From positions 1,178,001-1,242,000 of the forward strand of contig NZ_CP063767.1 of the NCBI RefSeq assembly GCF_015277515.1: a stretch of 64,000 nucleotides of DNA. Direction: 5' to 3'. Made by a program: the position numbers and the translations under genes. Source of the DNA: Thermophilibacter immobilis. GTDB taxonomy: Bacteria; Actinomycetota; Coriobacteriia; Coriobacteriales; Atopobiaceae. This document shows, one piece after another, positions 52,916-61,393 of this stretch. Position 1 is the stretch's first letter; the number at the start of each line of letters is the position of its first letter. The notes under the pieces are model-generated. The model worked only from the letters and a program-made list of their open reading frames with translations, did not search any database and was not told the DNA's origin.

Positions 52916-54225
52916 ACCTCGTCATCGACCCCGGAGCCCTGACGGGCGAGGTCCGGGCGCCCTCGTCCAAGTCGGAGGCGCACCGCCTGCTCATCTGCGC
53001 CGCCCTCTCGGCGGACACCACCGACGTCGACTGCGCGACCACCTCGGCCGACATCGACGCCACCGTCTCGTGCCTCGAGGCCCTCGGCGCGCACGTGGCC
53101 CGCACGAGGCGCGGCTTTCGCGTGGTGGGCCTGCCCCGCGACGCCTCGGGGCGGCCCCGTCCCGCGCAGGGCGCGCTTCTCGACTGCGGCGAGTCCGGCT
53201 CCACCCTGCGCTTCCTTTTGCCCGTCGCCTGCGCCCTCGGCGCCGAGGCGCGCCTCACGGGCCGCGGTCGGCTCCCTGAGCGGCCACTCTCCCCGCTCTA
53301 CGAGGGGCTCGTCGCCCACGGCTGCGAGCTCTCGGCGCAGGGGCGGATGCCGCTCGCCACGGGGGGCCGCCTGGGGGCCGGCCGCTTCGAGCTGCCCGGA
53401 GACGTCTCGTCGCAGTACGTGAGCGGTCTGCTCATGGCGGCCCCCCTCACCGGCGGCGCCGTCGAGGTCCTGGTGAGCGAGCCGGTCGAGTCGCGCCCGT
53501 ACGTGGGCCTGACCATGGACGCGCTGTCCCGTTTCGGCGTCGAGGTGGGCGAGGGGCCCGCGACCACCAAGGGCGGCAGCCCCGCGCGGCTCTTCGTCGT
53601 CGACGCACCGTGCGGCTTCGTCTCCCCCGGCACGGTCGAGGTGGGCGGGGACTGGTCCAACGCCGCGTTCTGGCTCGCGGCCGGCGCCCTGGGCGCCGAC
53701 GGCGTCGCCGTCACCGGTGCAGACGTGCAGAGCGCACAGGGCGACCGCCAGATCCTGGGGGCCCTGGCCCTGCTCGGCGCGCGCATCGTGCGCAGCAGGG
53801 CCAGCGTGGCCTGCGCCCCGGACCACCTGGCGGGGCGCATCCTCGACGTGAAGAGCTGCCCCGACCTCGTGCCTCCCCTGGCCGCGGTGGCCGCCGTCGC
53901 CACGGGCACCACGCACGTCGTGGGGGCCGCGCGGCTGCGCCTCAAGGAGTCCGACCGCCTTGCCACCGTCTCGGCCGCCGTCAACGCCCTGGGCGGGTGC
54001 GCCGAGGTCACGGGCGACGGCCTTGTCATAGAGGGCACCGACGAGCTCGCCGGCGGCACCGTCGACGCCGCCAACGACCACCGCATCGCCATGATGGCCG
54101 CCGTTCTCGCCACGCGCTGCTCGGGCCCCACCACCATCGTGGGCGCCGAGTGCGTCTCCAAGTCGTATCCCGCCTTCTTCGAGGACTTCGCCACCCTGGG
54201 CGGAGCCGTCAGAAAGGAGAGCTGA
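52912..54225 (+). CDS. aroA: 3-phosphoshikimate 1-carboxyvinyltransferase (EPSP synthase)
   Basis: Adds the enolpyruvyl group of PEP to shikimate-3-phosphate. APSSKSEAHRLLICAALS at the N-terminus, LDCGESGSTLRFLLPV, GDVSSQYVSGLLMAAPL, RLRLKESDRLATV and AANDHRIAMMAAVLA are the substrate-site blocks. 437 residues, normal. The ATG overlaps the aroB stop by 4 nt (ATGA). Confidence 0.95.
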   Translation: MNLVIDPGALTGEVRAPSSKSEAHRLLICAALSADTTDVDCATTSADIDATVSCLEALGAHVARTRRGFRVVGLPRDASGRPRPAQGALLDCGESGSTLRFLLPVACALGAEARLTGRGRLPERPLSPLYEGLVAHGCELSAQGRMPLATGGRLGAGRFELPGDVSSQYVSGLLMAAPLTGGAVEVLVSEPVESRPYVGLTMDALSRFGVEVGEGPATTKGGSPARLFVVDAPCGFVSPGTVEVGGDWSNAAFWLAAGALGADGVAVTGADVQSAQGDRQILGALALLGARIVRSRASVACAPDHLAGRILDVKSCPDLVPPLAAVAAVATGTTHVVGAARLRLKESDRLATVSAAVNALGGCAEVTGDGLVIEGTDELAGGTVDAANDHRIAMMAAVLATRCSGPTTIVGAECVSKSYPAFFEDFATLGGAVRKES

Positions 54226-55340
54226 TGCCGTCTTCTCTGGGCTGCGCCCTCAAGGTCACGATCTTCGGCCAGTCCCACTCCGCCGCCGTCGGATGCGTCA
54301 TCGAGGGCCTGCCAGCCGGCCTGCGCGTGGACCAGGGGGCCCTCGCGGCCTTCGTGGCCCGGCGCGCCCCCGGCAAGGCCCCCTGGGGCACCCCGCGCAA
54401 GGAGCCAGACGTCCCGCGCATCGTGAGCGGCCTCAACCCACGCGGCGAGACCTGCGGCGCGCCCCTGGCCGCCCTCATCGAGAACACCAACACGCGCTCG
54501 GCCGACTACAACAACCTCATGGCCGTCCCGCGCCCGGGCCACGCCGACTTCGCCGCCTGGGCCAAGTGGCACGGCGCCCAGGACGTCCCCGGGGGCGGGC
54601 ACTTCTCGGGTCGCCTGACCGGGCCCCTGTGCCTGGCAGGGGGTCTGGCCCTGCAGTGGCTCGCCACCCAGGGCGTCGACGTGCGCGCCCACGTCGCCGA
54701 GCTCGCGGGCATCGCCGACGAGCCCCTCCGCGCCCTCGACAACTCCCCCGCCGCCCAGGCCGAGCTCGCCCGCCAGATGGCAGCGCTAGCCGACGGCCGT
54801 GACTTCCCCACGATCGACGAGGGGGCCGGACGGCGCATGGCCGAGGCCGTCATGGACGCCCGCTCGAAGAAGGACACCGTGGGCGGCGTCATCGAGTGCG
54901 TGGCCACGGGGCTTCCCGCCGGCGTGGGCTCGCCCATGTTCGACGGCATGGAGAACACCCTCGCGCGCGCCCTGTTTGGCATCCCCACGGTCAAGGGCGT
55001 GGAGTTCGGGCGCGGCTTCGAGGTCGCGCGCCTGCGCGGAACCCAGAACAACGACCCCTACGAGGTGCGCGACGGCACCTGCGTGCCGGCCACCAACAAC
55101 GCCGGGGGCATCCTCGGCGGCATCACCACGGGCGCGCCCCTGCACGTGCGCTGTGCCCTCAAGCCCATCTCGAGCGTGATGGTCGAGCAGGACTCCGTCG
55201 ACCTGACCACCATGGAGCCCGCCAAGCTCAAGATCCATGGCCGCCACGACACCACCGCCGTCATCCGCGCCGTCCCCGTGGTCGAGGGCGTCTGCGCCCT
55301 GGCCGTGGCCGACGCGCTTCTCGCCTGGCCCGCCGAGTAG
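54225..55340 (+). CDS. aroC: chorismate synthase
   Basis: FMNH2-dependent formation of chorismate from EPSP. The N-terminal block reads VTIFGQSHSAAVG, the variant with Gln and Ser in place of GESHG seen in clostridial-type enzymes. RPGHADFAAWAKW, GGGHFSGRLT, a DSVD-containing C-terminal block and HDTTAVIRAVPVVE complete the family. 371 residues. TGATG overlap with aroA. Confidence 0.94.
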   Translation: MPSSLGCALKVTIFGQSHSAAVGCVIEGLPAGLRVDQGALAAFVARRAPGKAPWGTPRKEPDVPRIVSGLNPRGETCGAPLAALIENTNTRSADYNNLMAVPRPGHADFAAWAKWHGAQDVPGGGHFSGRLTGPLCLAGGLALQWLATQGVDVRAHVAELAGIADEPLRALDNSPAAQAELARQMAALADGRDFPTIDEGAGRRMAEAVMDARSKKDTVGGVIECVATGLPAGVGSPMFDGMENTLARALFGIPTVKGVEFGRGFEVARLRGTQNNDPYEVRDGTCVPATNNAGGILGGITTGAPLHVRCALKPISSVMVEQDSVDLTTMEPAKLKIHGRHDTTAVIRAVPVVEGVCALAVADALLAWPAE

Positions 55341-55385
55341 GCACGTCCCCGCACGCCCCCGCTTCCCCTGAAAGGCCTTGAGACC

Positions 55386-56537
55386 ATGGCAGAACTTCCC
55401 GAGCTCAGACAGGACATCGATCGTATCGACGCCCAGATATTCCGGCTCTTCGCCGAGCGCGCCGACACCTCCGAGGGCATCGCCGCCTACAAGAGGGAGC
55501 ACGGCCTACCCGTCTTCGACCCCACGCGCGAGCGGCAGAAGGTCGCCGGGGCCAGCGAGGGCGTCCCCGCCGACCTCAGGACCTACGCCCAGGTCCTCAT
55601 GGAGCTCCTCATGGAGGCCTCCCGCGCCCGCCAGCACGCGCTTCTCGACGCGGGCGAGAAGGACGACACCACGGCGCGCATCGCGGACGCCCGCGCGCGC
55701 ACGCCCGAGCTCTTCCCGCCGAGCTCCCACGTGGCCTGCCAGGGGGTCGAGGGCGCCTACTCGCAGATCGCGACCGAGCGCTTCTTCCGACATCCCTCCA
55801 TCAGCTACTTCGACTCCTTCGAGGGGGTCTTCCGCGCGGTCGAGCAGGGCTTCTCCGACTACGGCGTGCTGCCCGTGGAGAACTCCACGGCCGGCTCGGT
55901 CAACGAGGTCTTCGACCTCATGATGGAGCACTCCTTCTCCGTGGTGCGCACCACGCGCGTCAAGATCGACCACAACCTCCTGGCCAGGCCCGGGACCACC
56001 CTGTCGGAAGTGCGCGACGTCTACAGCCACGAGCAGGCCATCAACCAGTGCGGGGCCTTTCTCGCCGGGCTCGACGGGGTGCGCGTCCACGTCTGCGAGA
56101 ACACCGCGATGGCCGCCCGCCAGGTGGCCGAGTCCGACCGCGCGGACGTGGCCGCTCTCTCGTCGCGCTCCTGCGCCGGCCTCTACGGCCTCGACGTCCT
56201 CGCCGAGTCGGTCCAGGACCGCGACAACAACTACACCCGCTTCGCCTGCATCTCCAAGAGGCTCGAGATCTACCCCGGGGCCAACCGCACCTCGCTCATG
56301 ATCGTGCTCCCCCACGCCCCCGGCTCCCTCTACAAGCTGCTCGCCAAGTTCTACGCCCTCGACATCAACATCCTGAAGCTCGAGAGCCGCCCCATCCCCG
56401 AGCGCGACTTCGAGTTCATGTTCTACTTCGACGTCGACTGCCCCGTGGCCGCGCCCGAGTTCTCCACGCTCATGTCCACGATCGGCAGCCTCTGCCAGGA
56501 GTGCCGCTACCTGGGCAGCTACGCGGAGGTGCTCTGA
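55386..56537 (+). CDS. pheA: bifunctional chorismate mutase/prephenate dehydratase (P-protein)
   Basis: Converts chorismate to prephenate and on to phenylpyruvate. The N-terminal ~90 residues are an AroQ-type chorismate mutase helix bundle (LRQDIDRIDAQIFRLFAERA), then the dehydratase with VACQGVEGAYSQIA, LPVENSTAGSVNEV and the NNYTRFACIS loop, then a C-terminal ACT domain (SLMIVLPHAPGSLYKLLAKF, LESRPIPERDFEFMFY) for Phe feedback. 383 residues. It starts 45 nt after aroC, the largest gap within the cluster. Confidence 0.95.
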   Translation: MAELPELRQDIDRIDAQIFRLFAERADTSEGIAAYKREHGLPVFDPTRERQKVAGASEGVPADLRTYAQVLMELLMEASRARQHALLDAGEKDDTTARIADARARTPELFPPSSHVACQGVEGAYSQIATERFFRHPSISYFDSFEGVFRAVEQGFSDYGVLPVENSTAGSVNEVFDLMMEHSFSVVRTTRVKIDHNLLARPGTTLSEVRDVYSHEQAINQCGAFLAGLDGVRVHVCENTAMAARQVAESDRADVAALSSRSCAGLYGLDVLAESVQDRDNNYTRFACISKRLEIYPGANRTSLMIVLPHAPGSLYKLLAKFYALDINILKLESRPIPERDFEFMFYFDVDCPVAAPEFSTLMSTIGSLCQECRYLGSYAEVL

Positions 56538-57817
56538 TGAGCGAGAAGTCCGCCGTCCCGTACGGCCTCGTGGGGCGCACGCTCGGGCACAGCTGGTCGC
56601 CTCAGATCCACGCGCGCCTGGGCTCCGCGCCCTACGACCTCTTCGAGCTGGAGCCCGACGAGCTCGCCGGCTTCGTCCGCGGCGGCTCCTGGGCGGGCCT
56701 CAACGTCACCATCCCCTACAAGCACGAGGCCGCGCTTCTCGCTGACGTTCGCTCGACGCGCGTGGAGCGCCTCGGCGCGGCCAACACCCTCGTGCGCCAA
56801 CAGGACGGCTCCGTCCTGGCCGAGAACACCGACGTGCTCGGCTTCTCCTGGATGCTCGAGCGCTTCTGCCGGCGCGAGCTCGCGGGCGCACCCGCCGACG
56901 TGCTCGGGGGGCGCGACGTGCTGGTCCTGGGCGACGGGGGCGCCTCGAGCGCCGTGCGCGCGGCGCTCGAGGATGACGCCCGCGCACGGGTGAGCGTCAT
57001 CTCGCGCCATGGGAGGGACACCTACGACACGCTCCTCGAGCGCCATGCCGATGCCGCCCTCGTAGTGAACGCCACCCCCGTGGGGATGTACCCGTCGTGT
57101 CCCGCCTCGCCCCTCTCCGCCCAGACGCTCGACGGCCTCACGGGGCTTCTCGGCGTGCTGGACGTCGTGTACAACCCGGCCCGCACGGGGCTGTGCCTGG
57201 CCGCCGAGAGGCGCGGCCTGCCCTTCGAGAGCGGTCTTTCCATGCTCGTCGCCCAGGCGTTCCGCTCAAGCGAGCTCTTCCAGGGCCGCGCGCTCGACGA
57301 CGCGCTCGTGGGGCGGATTGCGGGCGAGATCTTCGCGCAGACGGAGAACGTGGTGCTCATCGGCATGCCGGGGGCGGGCAAGACGAGCTGCGGCCGGCGC
57401 TTCGCGCGCCTCTTGGGCCGTCCCTTCGTGGACGTCGACGAGGTCATCTCCACCGAGCAGGGCCGCAGGCCCGGCCAGATCATCCGCGAGGACGGCGAGA
57501 AGGCCTTTCGTGCCCTCGAGTCCGCGGCCACCGGTCGCTACGGCGCGCGCTCGGGCCTGGTCATCGCCTGCGGAGGCGGCGTCGTCACCCGCCCCGAGAA
57601 CTATGACCTGCTGCACCAGAACGGTCGCATCGTCTTTCTGGACCGTCCGCTCGCCGAGCTGAGCGCGCAGGGACGCCCCCTGTCGCAGGCCCGCGGCGTC
57701 GAGCAGCTCGCCGCCGAGCGCATGGGGTCCTATCGGGCGTGGGCGGACATCGTCGTGTCCTGCACCGGGTCCCCCGCCTCCGACGCGGAGCTGATCGCAA
57801 GCCTCCTGCGCGTCTAG
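56537..57817 (+). CDS. aroEK: shikimate dehydrogenase::shikimate kinase fusion
   Basis: One polypeptide of 426 residues with two consecutive shikimate-pathway activities. Residues ~1-265 are shikimate dehydrogenase: GLVGRTLGHSWSPQIHARLG, LNVTIPYKHEA, GAANTLV, VLVLGDGGASSAVRAAL and VVNATPVGMYP. Residues ~272-426 are shikimate kinase: VVLIGMPGAGKTSCGRRFA (P-loop), FVDVDEVI, FRALESAA and IACGGGVVTRPEN. The ATG of TGATG overlaps the pheA stop; the longer upstream frame is antiphase reading of pheA. The fusion orders the two steps that bracket free shikimate. Confidence 0.94.
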   Translation: MSEKSAVPYGLVGRTLGHSWSPQIHARLGSAPYDLFELEPDELAGFVRGGSWAGLNVTIPYKHEAALLADVRSTRVERLGAANTLVRQQDGSVLAENTDVLGFSWMLERFCRRELAGAPADVLGGRDVLVLGDGGASSAVRAALEDDARARVSVISRHGRDTYDTLLERHADAALVVNATPVGMYPSCPASPLSAQTLDGLTGLLGVLDVVYNPARTGLCLAAERRGLPFESGLSMLVAQAFRSSELFQGRALDDALVGRIAGEIFAQTENVVLIGMPGAGKTSCGRRFARLLGRPFVDVDEVISTEQGRRPGQIIREDGEKAFRALESAATGRYGARSGLVIACGGGVVTRPENYDLLHQNGRIVFLDRPLAELSAQGRPLSQARGVEQLAAERMGSYRAWADIVVSCTGSPASDAELIASLLRV

Positions 57818-57862
57818 CCGAGCGGTACCGCCGCCCCGTCCGCCGCGCCGCTCGGCGGTATG

Positions 57863-57880
57863 GCTTGTGCGCGAACAAGC
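57863..57880. promoter_or_regulatory. palindromic operator candidate before EIIB::aroQ
   Basis: GCTTGT-GCGCGA-ACAAGC, a perfect 6-bp inverted repeat with a 6-nt spacer, covers the whole -35 box (57865-57870). A repressor bound here would block the promoter. Confidence 0.5.
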
Positions 57881-57892
57881 GGCACGTATACT
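57865..57892 (+). promoter_or_regulatory. promoter of EIIB::aroQ
   Basis: TTGTGC (-35, 57865-57870) and TATACT (-10, 57887-57892) are 16 nt apart, in the 170-nt gap after aroEK. It gives the last aro gene its own transcript with a ~90-nt leader. Just upstream, at 57818-57860, mutually exclusive GC-rich repeats (CCGAGCGG/CCGCTCGG and TACCGCC/GGCGGTA) could end the aroF-aroEK transcript. Confidence 0.7.
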
Positions 57893-57987
57893 GGGGCGGA
57901 AAAACCAATCGGGGGTAGTCGCGCGACAGGTGAGTGGACGGGGCCCTAGCTCGCGATTCGATAGCAGGAGGGGATCGCGGAGTGAAC

Positions 57988-58926
57988 ATGCAGCAGATAG
58001 CGGAAGAGGTTCTTGCGGCGGTGGGTGGCAAGGACAACGTCAGGGCGAACGACATCTGCATGACCCGCCTCAGAATCCTCACCGAGGACCCCTCCCTCGT
58101 GGACACCGACATGCTCTCCTCCGCCCGGGGCGTCCTGGGCTTCGTGCGCCGCGGGACCAACGGCCTCGAGGTCGTCTTCGGTCCCGGCAAGGCCGAGGCC
58201 GTCCAGGAGGCGCTCGTGGGCCTCACGGGCATCGAGCCCTCCGACGAGGTCTTCGACGCGCTGAGGGGTGCCCCCGCGTCGTCGCTGCACGTCCACATCG
58301 CGCCCAACCCCCTGCGGCGCGCGGCGGACGCCCAGCGCACGGGGCAGCAAAAGGCGACCCTGCAGCTCGCGAAGGACGACGAGACAGACGTCAGCGAGCT
58401 GATGAGCATGCTCGACAAGATGGGCCCCGCTAGCGAGAAGGCCCCCTCCGACGAGCCGGACGCTTCCGGGGACGACGGAGGCCTCCGCGCGCGCGTGCTC
58501 GTGATCAACGGGCCCAACATCAACATGCTCGGCATCCGAGAGCCCGACATCTACGGGCACGACACCTATCAGGCCCTGCTTAAGACCTGCCGCGAGGCGG
58601 CACTCGAGGCGGGCTTCTCCGAGTGCTCCTGCTTCCAGTCCAACCACGAGGGCGACCTCGTCGACGCCATCCAGGACGCCTACGACGACTACGACGGGAT
58701 CGTCATCAACCCCGGTGCCTACACGCACACCTCGGTCGCGATCCTCGACGCCGCCAAGGCCGTCGCTCTTCCCATGGTCGAGGTGCACATATCCAAAATC
58801 GACGAGCGTGAGGAGTTTCGCCAGGTCTCCTACATCCGCGCCGCGTGCTTCGAGACGATCGCGGGCATGGGCATCGAGGGATACCGCAGGGCCCTCTTCG
58901 ACCTGGCCAAAAGGATCGGGCTCTAG
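57988..58926 (+). CDS. aroQ: PTS EIIB-like domain fused to type II 3-dehydroquinate dehydratase
   Basis: The C-terminal ~145 residues (from about 168) are a complete type II dehydroquinase: INGPNINMLGIREPDIYG with the catalytic Tyr, FQSNHEGDLVDAIQ, VINPGAYTHTSVAI and VEVHISKIDEREEFR with the catalytic His. The N-terminal ~80 residues match a glucose-family PTS EIIB: VLAAVGGKDNV, then DICMTRLRI with Cys24 where EIIB is phosphorylated, ending LEVVFGPGKAEAV. An ~85-residue acidic Ala/Asp/Ser-rich linker joins them. No EIIC or EIIA is nearby. GGAG lies 5 nt before the ATG at 57988; a GTG two codons earlier is possible. 312 residues against ~150 for ordinary AroQ. Confidence 0.88.
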   Translation: MQQIAEEVLAAVGGKDNVRANDICMTRLRILTEDPSLVDTDMLSSARGVLGFVRRGTNGLEVVFGPGKAEAVQEALVGLTGIEPSDEVFDALRGAPASSLHVHIAPNPLRRAADAQRTGQQKATLQLAKDDETDVSELMSMLDKMGPASEKAPSDEPDASGDDGGLRARVLVINGPNINMLGIREPDIYGHDTYQALLKTCREAALEAGFSECSCFQSNHEGDLVDAIQDAYDDYDGIVINPGAYTHTSVAILDAAKAVALPMVEVHISKIDEREEFRQVSYIRAACFETIAGMGIEGYRRALFDLAKRIGL

Positions 58927-58992
58927 GGCTCCGGGTTTGAGGGGCACTCCGGTCCGTCGCCCGTCCCCTCTCCGTGCCGTCGCCCCTTCTTG

Positions 58993-59121
58993 GATTGGGG
59001 CAAGTTTTTGATGTTCAGCCCTTCTCAGTGTTTCAAACGTCCACAAAACCCAGCACTTTTCGATAAAAACGAACGTAACGGCGCTGCGGCCGTTATCGGA
59101 CATCAAAAACTTGCCCCAATC
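58993..59121. repeat. 129-bp element bounded by 22-bp perfect inverted repeats
   Basis: The arms at 58993-59014 and 59100-59121 are exact reverse complements (starting GATTGGGGCAAGTTTTTG). They enclose 85 bp that are less G+C-rich than the surroundings and contain smaller palindromes (AACGGCGC...GCGGCCGTT). It sits between the convergent genes EIIB::aroQ and the cyclo-ligase gene. There is no transposase and no clear target duplication. It may be a MITE-like element, a bidirectional transcript-end structure or an invertible segment. Confidence 0.85.
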
Positions 59122-59220
59122 GTGGGAGGGTGACCACAGGGAGGGCAGAAGCGGGGCGAGGCTGGTCGCAGGACGCGGGCCGACCGGCGCGCGGTAGGTT
59201 CGGTCGCAGGACGCGCCAAC

Positions 59221-59814
59221 CTACCGGCAGCTCCAGACGCCGCTCTCGGTAGCGATGAAGTCGACGGCCACGTCATGGGCGTCGTGCGGGAGCGGGTTGG
59301 AGGAGATCTGCGCGAGGCGCGCCAGGCCGATCTTCTCGCCCGGATAAAACGCCAGGAAGCGGTCGTAGTAACCGCCGCCGTAGCCCACGCGCTGACCCTG
59401 GGCGTCGAAGACGAGACCCGGGACCAGGCAGGCGGAGCCGCCGAGCTCGGACACGCTCAGCGCGGGCGCGTCGGCGGCGGGCTCGAGCAGGCCGTGCGCG
59501 CCACGCGCGAGCTCGTCGAGGCCGAGAATCTCGCAGAACCCCAGCTGATGGCGGCTAACGTCGCAGCGCGGCACGCCGACGCGACGCCCCCGAGCGAGCA
59601 GCCCCTCAATCAGCGCGCGCGTGTCGACCTCGGAGCCGCACGAGACGTAGGAGAGCACGAGGGGCGCCTCGGCAGAGGGGGGAAAGCCGGCGAGGATGCG
59701 GCAAATGGCCGCGTCGGCGCCGCGCCGGGACGCTTGCGGGACGTCCTCGCGCATGCGACGGTAGGCGTCTCTGAGGGAGCGCTTGTCAGCGTCCGTACCG
59801 TATGAGCTTGCCAT
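59221..59814 (-). CDS. 5-formyltetrahydrofolate cyclo-ligase
   Basis: ATP-dependent conversion of 5-formyl-THF to 5,10-methenyl-THF, returning folate to the one-carbon pool. The basic N-terminal helix (KRSLRDAYRRMREDV), LSYVSCGSEVDTRALIEGLLARG-type core, and the C-terminal signature VPGLVFDAQGQRVGYGGGYYDRFL (with the ATP-binding GYGGGYYDR) identify the family. 197 residues from the ATG at 59814, with GGGAGGA upstream. Divergent from trpS, convergent with aroQ. Confidence 0.93.
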   Translation of the reverse strand: MASSYGTDADKRSLRDAYRRMREDVPQASRRGADAAICRILAGFPPSAEAPLVLSYVSCGSEVDTRALIEGLLARGRRVGVPRCDVSRHQLGFCEILGLDELARGAHGLLEPAADAPALSVSELGGSACLVPGLVFDAQGQRVGYGGGYYDRFLAFYPGEKIGLARLAQISSNPLPHDAHDVAVDFIATESGVWSCR

Positions 59815-59959
59815 GAGCGTTCCTCCCTCGGATTTCAGCCATCTCATTCTAGCAGGGTTTGCCGCTGAGCTTCCCACAGGAGACGTCGTTTGCCGTACCA
59901 TAGACCTCGTTGCGAAAAACGCGCGCGGGAGTGACCGCGCGTCACACGAAGGAGCCAGC

Positions 59960-61009
59960 ATGCCCAACGAGGGAAGCTATGAGGCGGCGCTCAGGCGCAG
60001 CGACGAGGTCCACGCCGACCTCGAGGTCAATTCCGGGGCCTACACCATGCTCACGGGCGACCGGCCCACGGGACGCCTGCACCTGGGACACTACTTTGGC
60101 ACCCTCGTCGACCGCGTGCGCCTCCAGGCGCTCGGCGTGCACGCCAATATCGTCATCGCCGACTACCAGGTCATCACCGATCGCGACACCACCGAGCACA
60201 TCCGCGACAACGTCTACAACATGGTCGTCGACTACCTCGCCTGCGGCATAGACCCCGACCGGACGCTCGTCTTCACTCACTCCGCCGTCCCCGAGCTCAA
60301 CCAGCTCATGCTGCCGTTCCTCTCGCTGGTGACCGAGTCCGAGATGGAGAGGAACCCCACGGTGAAGGCGGAGCAGGAGGCATCGGGCCACGCGCTCACC
60401 GGGCTCCTCCTCACCTATCCCGTCCACCAGGCCTGCGACATCCTCTTCTGCAAGGGAAACGTCGTCCCCGTGGGCCGCGACCAGCTCCCCCACGTCGAAA
60501 TCACGAGCAAGATCGCGCGGCGCTTCAACGAGCGCTACGCGCCGGTCTTTCCCGAGGTCACGGGGCTTCTCACCTCTACTCCGCTTCTGCCGGGACTCGA
60601 CGGGCGCAAGATGAGCAAGTCGTACGGCAACGCCATCTCCCTGTGCATGACGGCCGACGAGACCGCCCGACTCATCAAGAAGTCAAAGACCGACTCCGAG
60701 CGCAACATCACCTTCGACCCCGAGGGGCGCCCCGGCGTCGCCGCACTGCTTACTACCGCGGGCATCTGCACCGGGCGCGAGCCCGCCGAGATCGCCGCCG
60801 AGATCGGCATGGGCGGCTCGGGCCAGCTCAAGCGCTACGTCACCGAGGTCGTAAACGACTACTTCGCACCCATCCGCGAGCGTCGCCGCCGCTACGAGCA
60901 GGACATGGACTACGTCCGCGACGTCCTTACCGAGGGCAACGCGCGCGCCCGCAGAATCGCGGCCGCGACGCTCGACGAGGTCCGCGACGCCATGGGAATG
61001 ACCTACTAG
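59960..61009 (+). CDS. trpS: tryptophan-tRNA ligase
   Basis: Class I synthetase. The HIGH-type motif is in DRPTGRLHLGHYFG and the KMSKS motif in LDGRKMSKSYGNA; PVHQACDILFCKGNVVPVGRDQ contributes to the active site. 349 residues from the ATG at 59960, with GGAG 5 nt upstream. About 25 residues precede the first motif, slightly longer than compact TrpRS. Its codon pair with the aro cluster is only positional: no trp biosynthetic genes are here. Confidence 0.95.
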   Translation: MPNEGSYEAALRRSDEVHADLEVNSGAYTMLTGDRPTGRLHLGHYFGTLVDRVRLQALGVHANIVIADYQVITDRDTTEHIRDNVYNMVVDYLACGIDPDRTLVFTHSAVPELNQLMLPFLSLVTESEMERNPTVKAEQEASGHALTGLLLTYPVHQACDILFCKGNVVPVGRDQLPHVEITSKIARRFNERYAPVFPEVTGLLTSTPLLPGLDGRKMSKSYGNAISLCMTADETARLIKKSKTDSERNITFDPEGRPGVAALLTTAGICTGREPAEIAAEIGMGGSGQLKRYVTEVVNDYFAPIRERRRRYEQDMDYVRDVLTEGNARARRIAAATLDEVRDAMGMTY

Positions 61010-61039
61010 CTCGGGGGAGCCCGCGAAGGGAGCCTGCAC

Positions 61040-61393
61040 ATGATCTGTCCCCACTGCGGCAAGACGCTGGAGGACAACCCGAAGTTCTGTCCCTGGTGCG
61101 GAAGGCCGACCACCGCACCGGCGCCGACCGGCGCGGCCGGCGCGCCCCGGGAGAGGATCGCAGCAGCTCCCGCCGCGCCCCGCATGGGGCCGCCCCTCCC
61201 GCCCGGGACCTCGACCCCTTCCGCATCCGAGGTCCCCGACCCGGCGCAGAGGTCGACTCATACAAGGACGGGCCTGGTCGTGGGGGTCATCGTCGCGGTG
61301 GCTCTTGCGCTCGTCGCCGCGCTCAGCCCTTTGCCCGGCCTGCTCGACAGCACCCGCTGGAGTGGGCCGTCCCTCACCATCTCCCCCCCCTAG
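61040..61393 (+). CDS. zinc-ribbon membrane protein, N-terminal part before frameshift
   Basis: Function unknown. AAGGGAG precedes the ATG. The 117-residue product has one zinc ribbon (CPHCG...CPWCG), a Pro/Ala linker and one membrane segment (about residues 78-98), then stops at a TAG that immediately follows a run of eight C. Removing one C (or adding two) joins this frame to the 127 codons downstream, giving a ~244-residue protein with an outer domain like the zinc-ribbon protein at 43129. As read, it is truncated just outside the membrane. Confidence 0.75.
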   Translation: MICPHCGKTLEDNPKFCPWCGRPTTAPAPTGAAGAPRERIAAAPAAPRMGPPLPPGTSTPSASEVPDPAQRSTHTRTGLVVGVIVAVALALVAALSPLPGLLDSTRWSGPSLTISPP

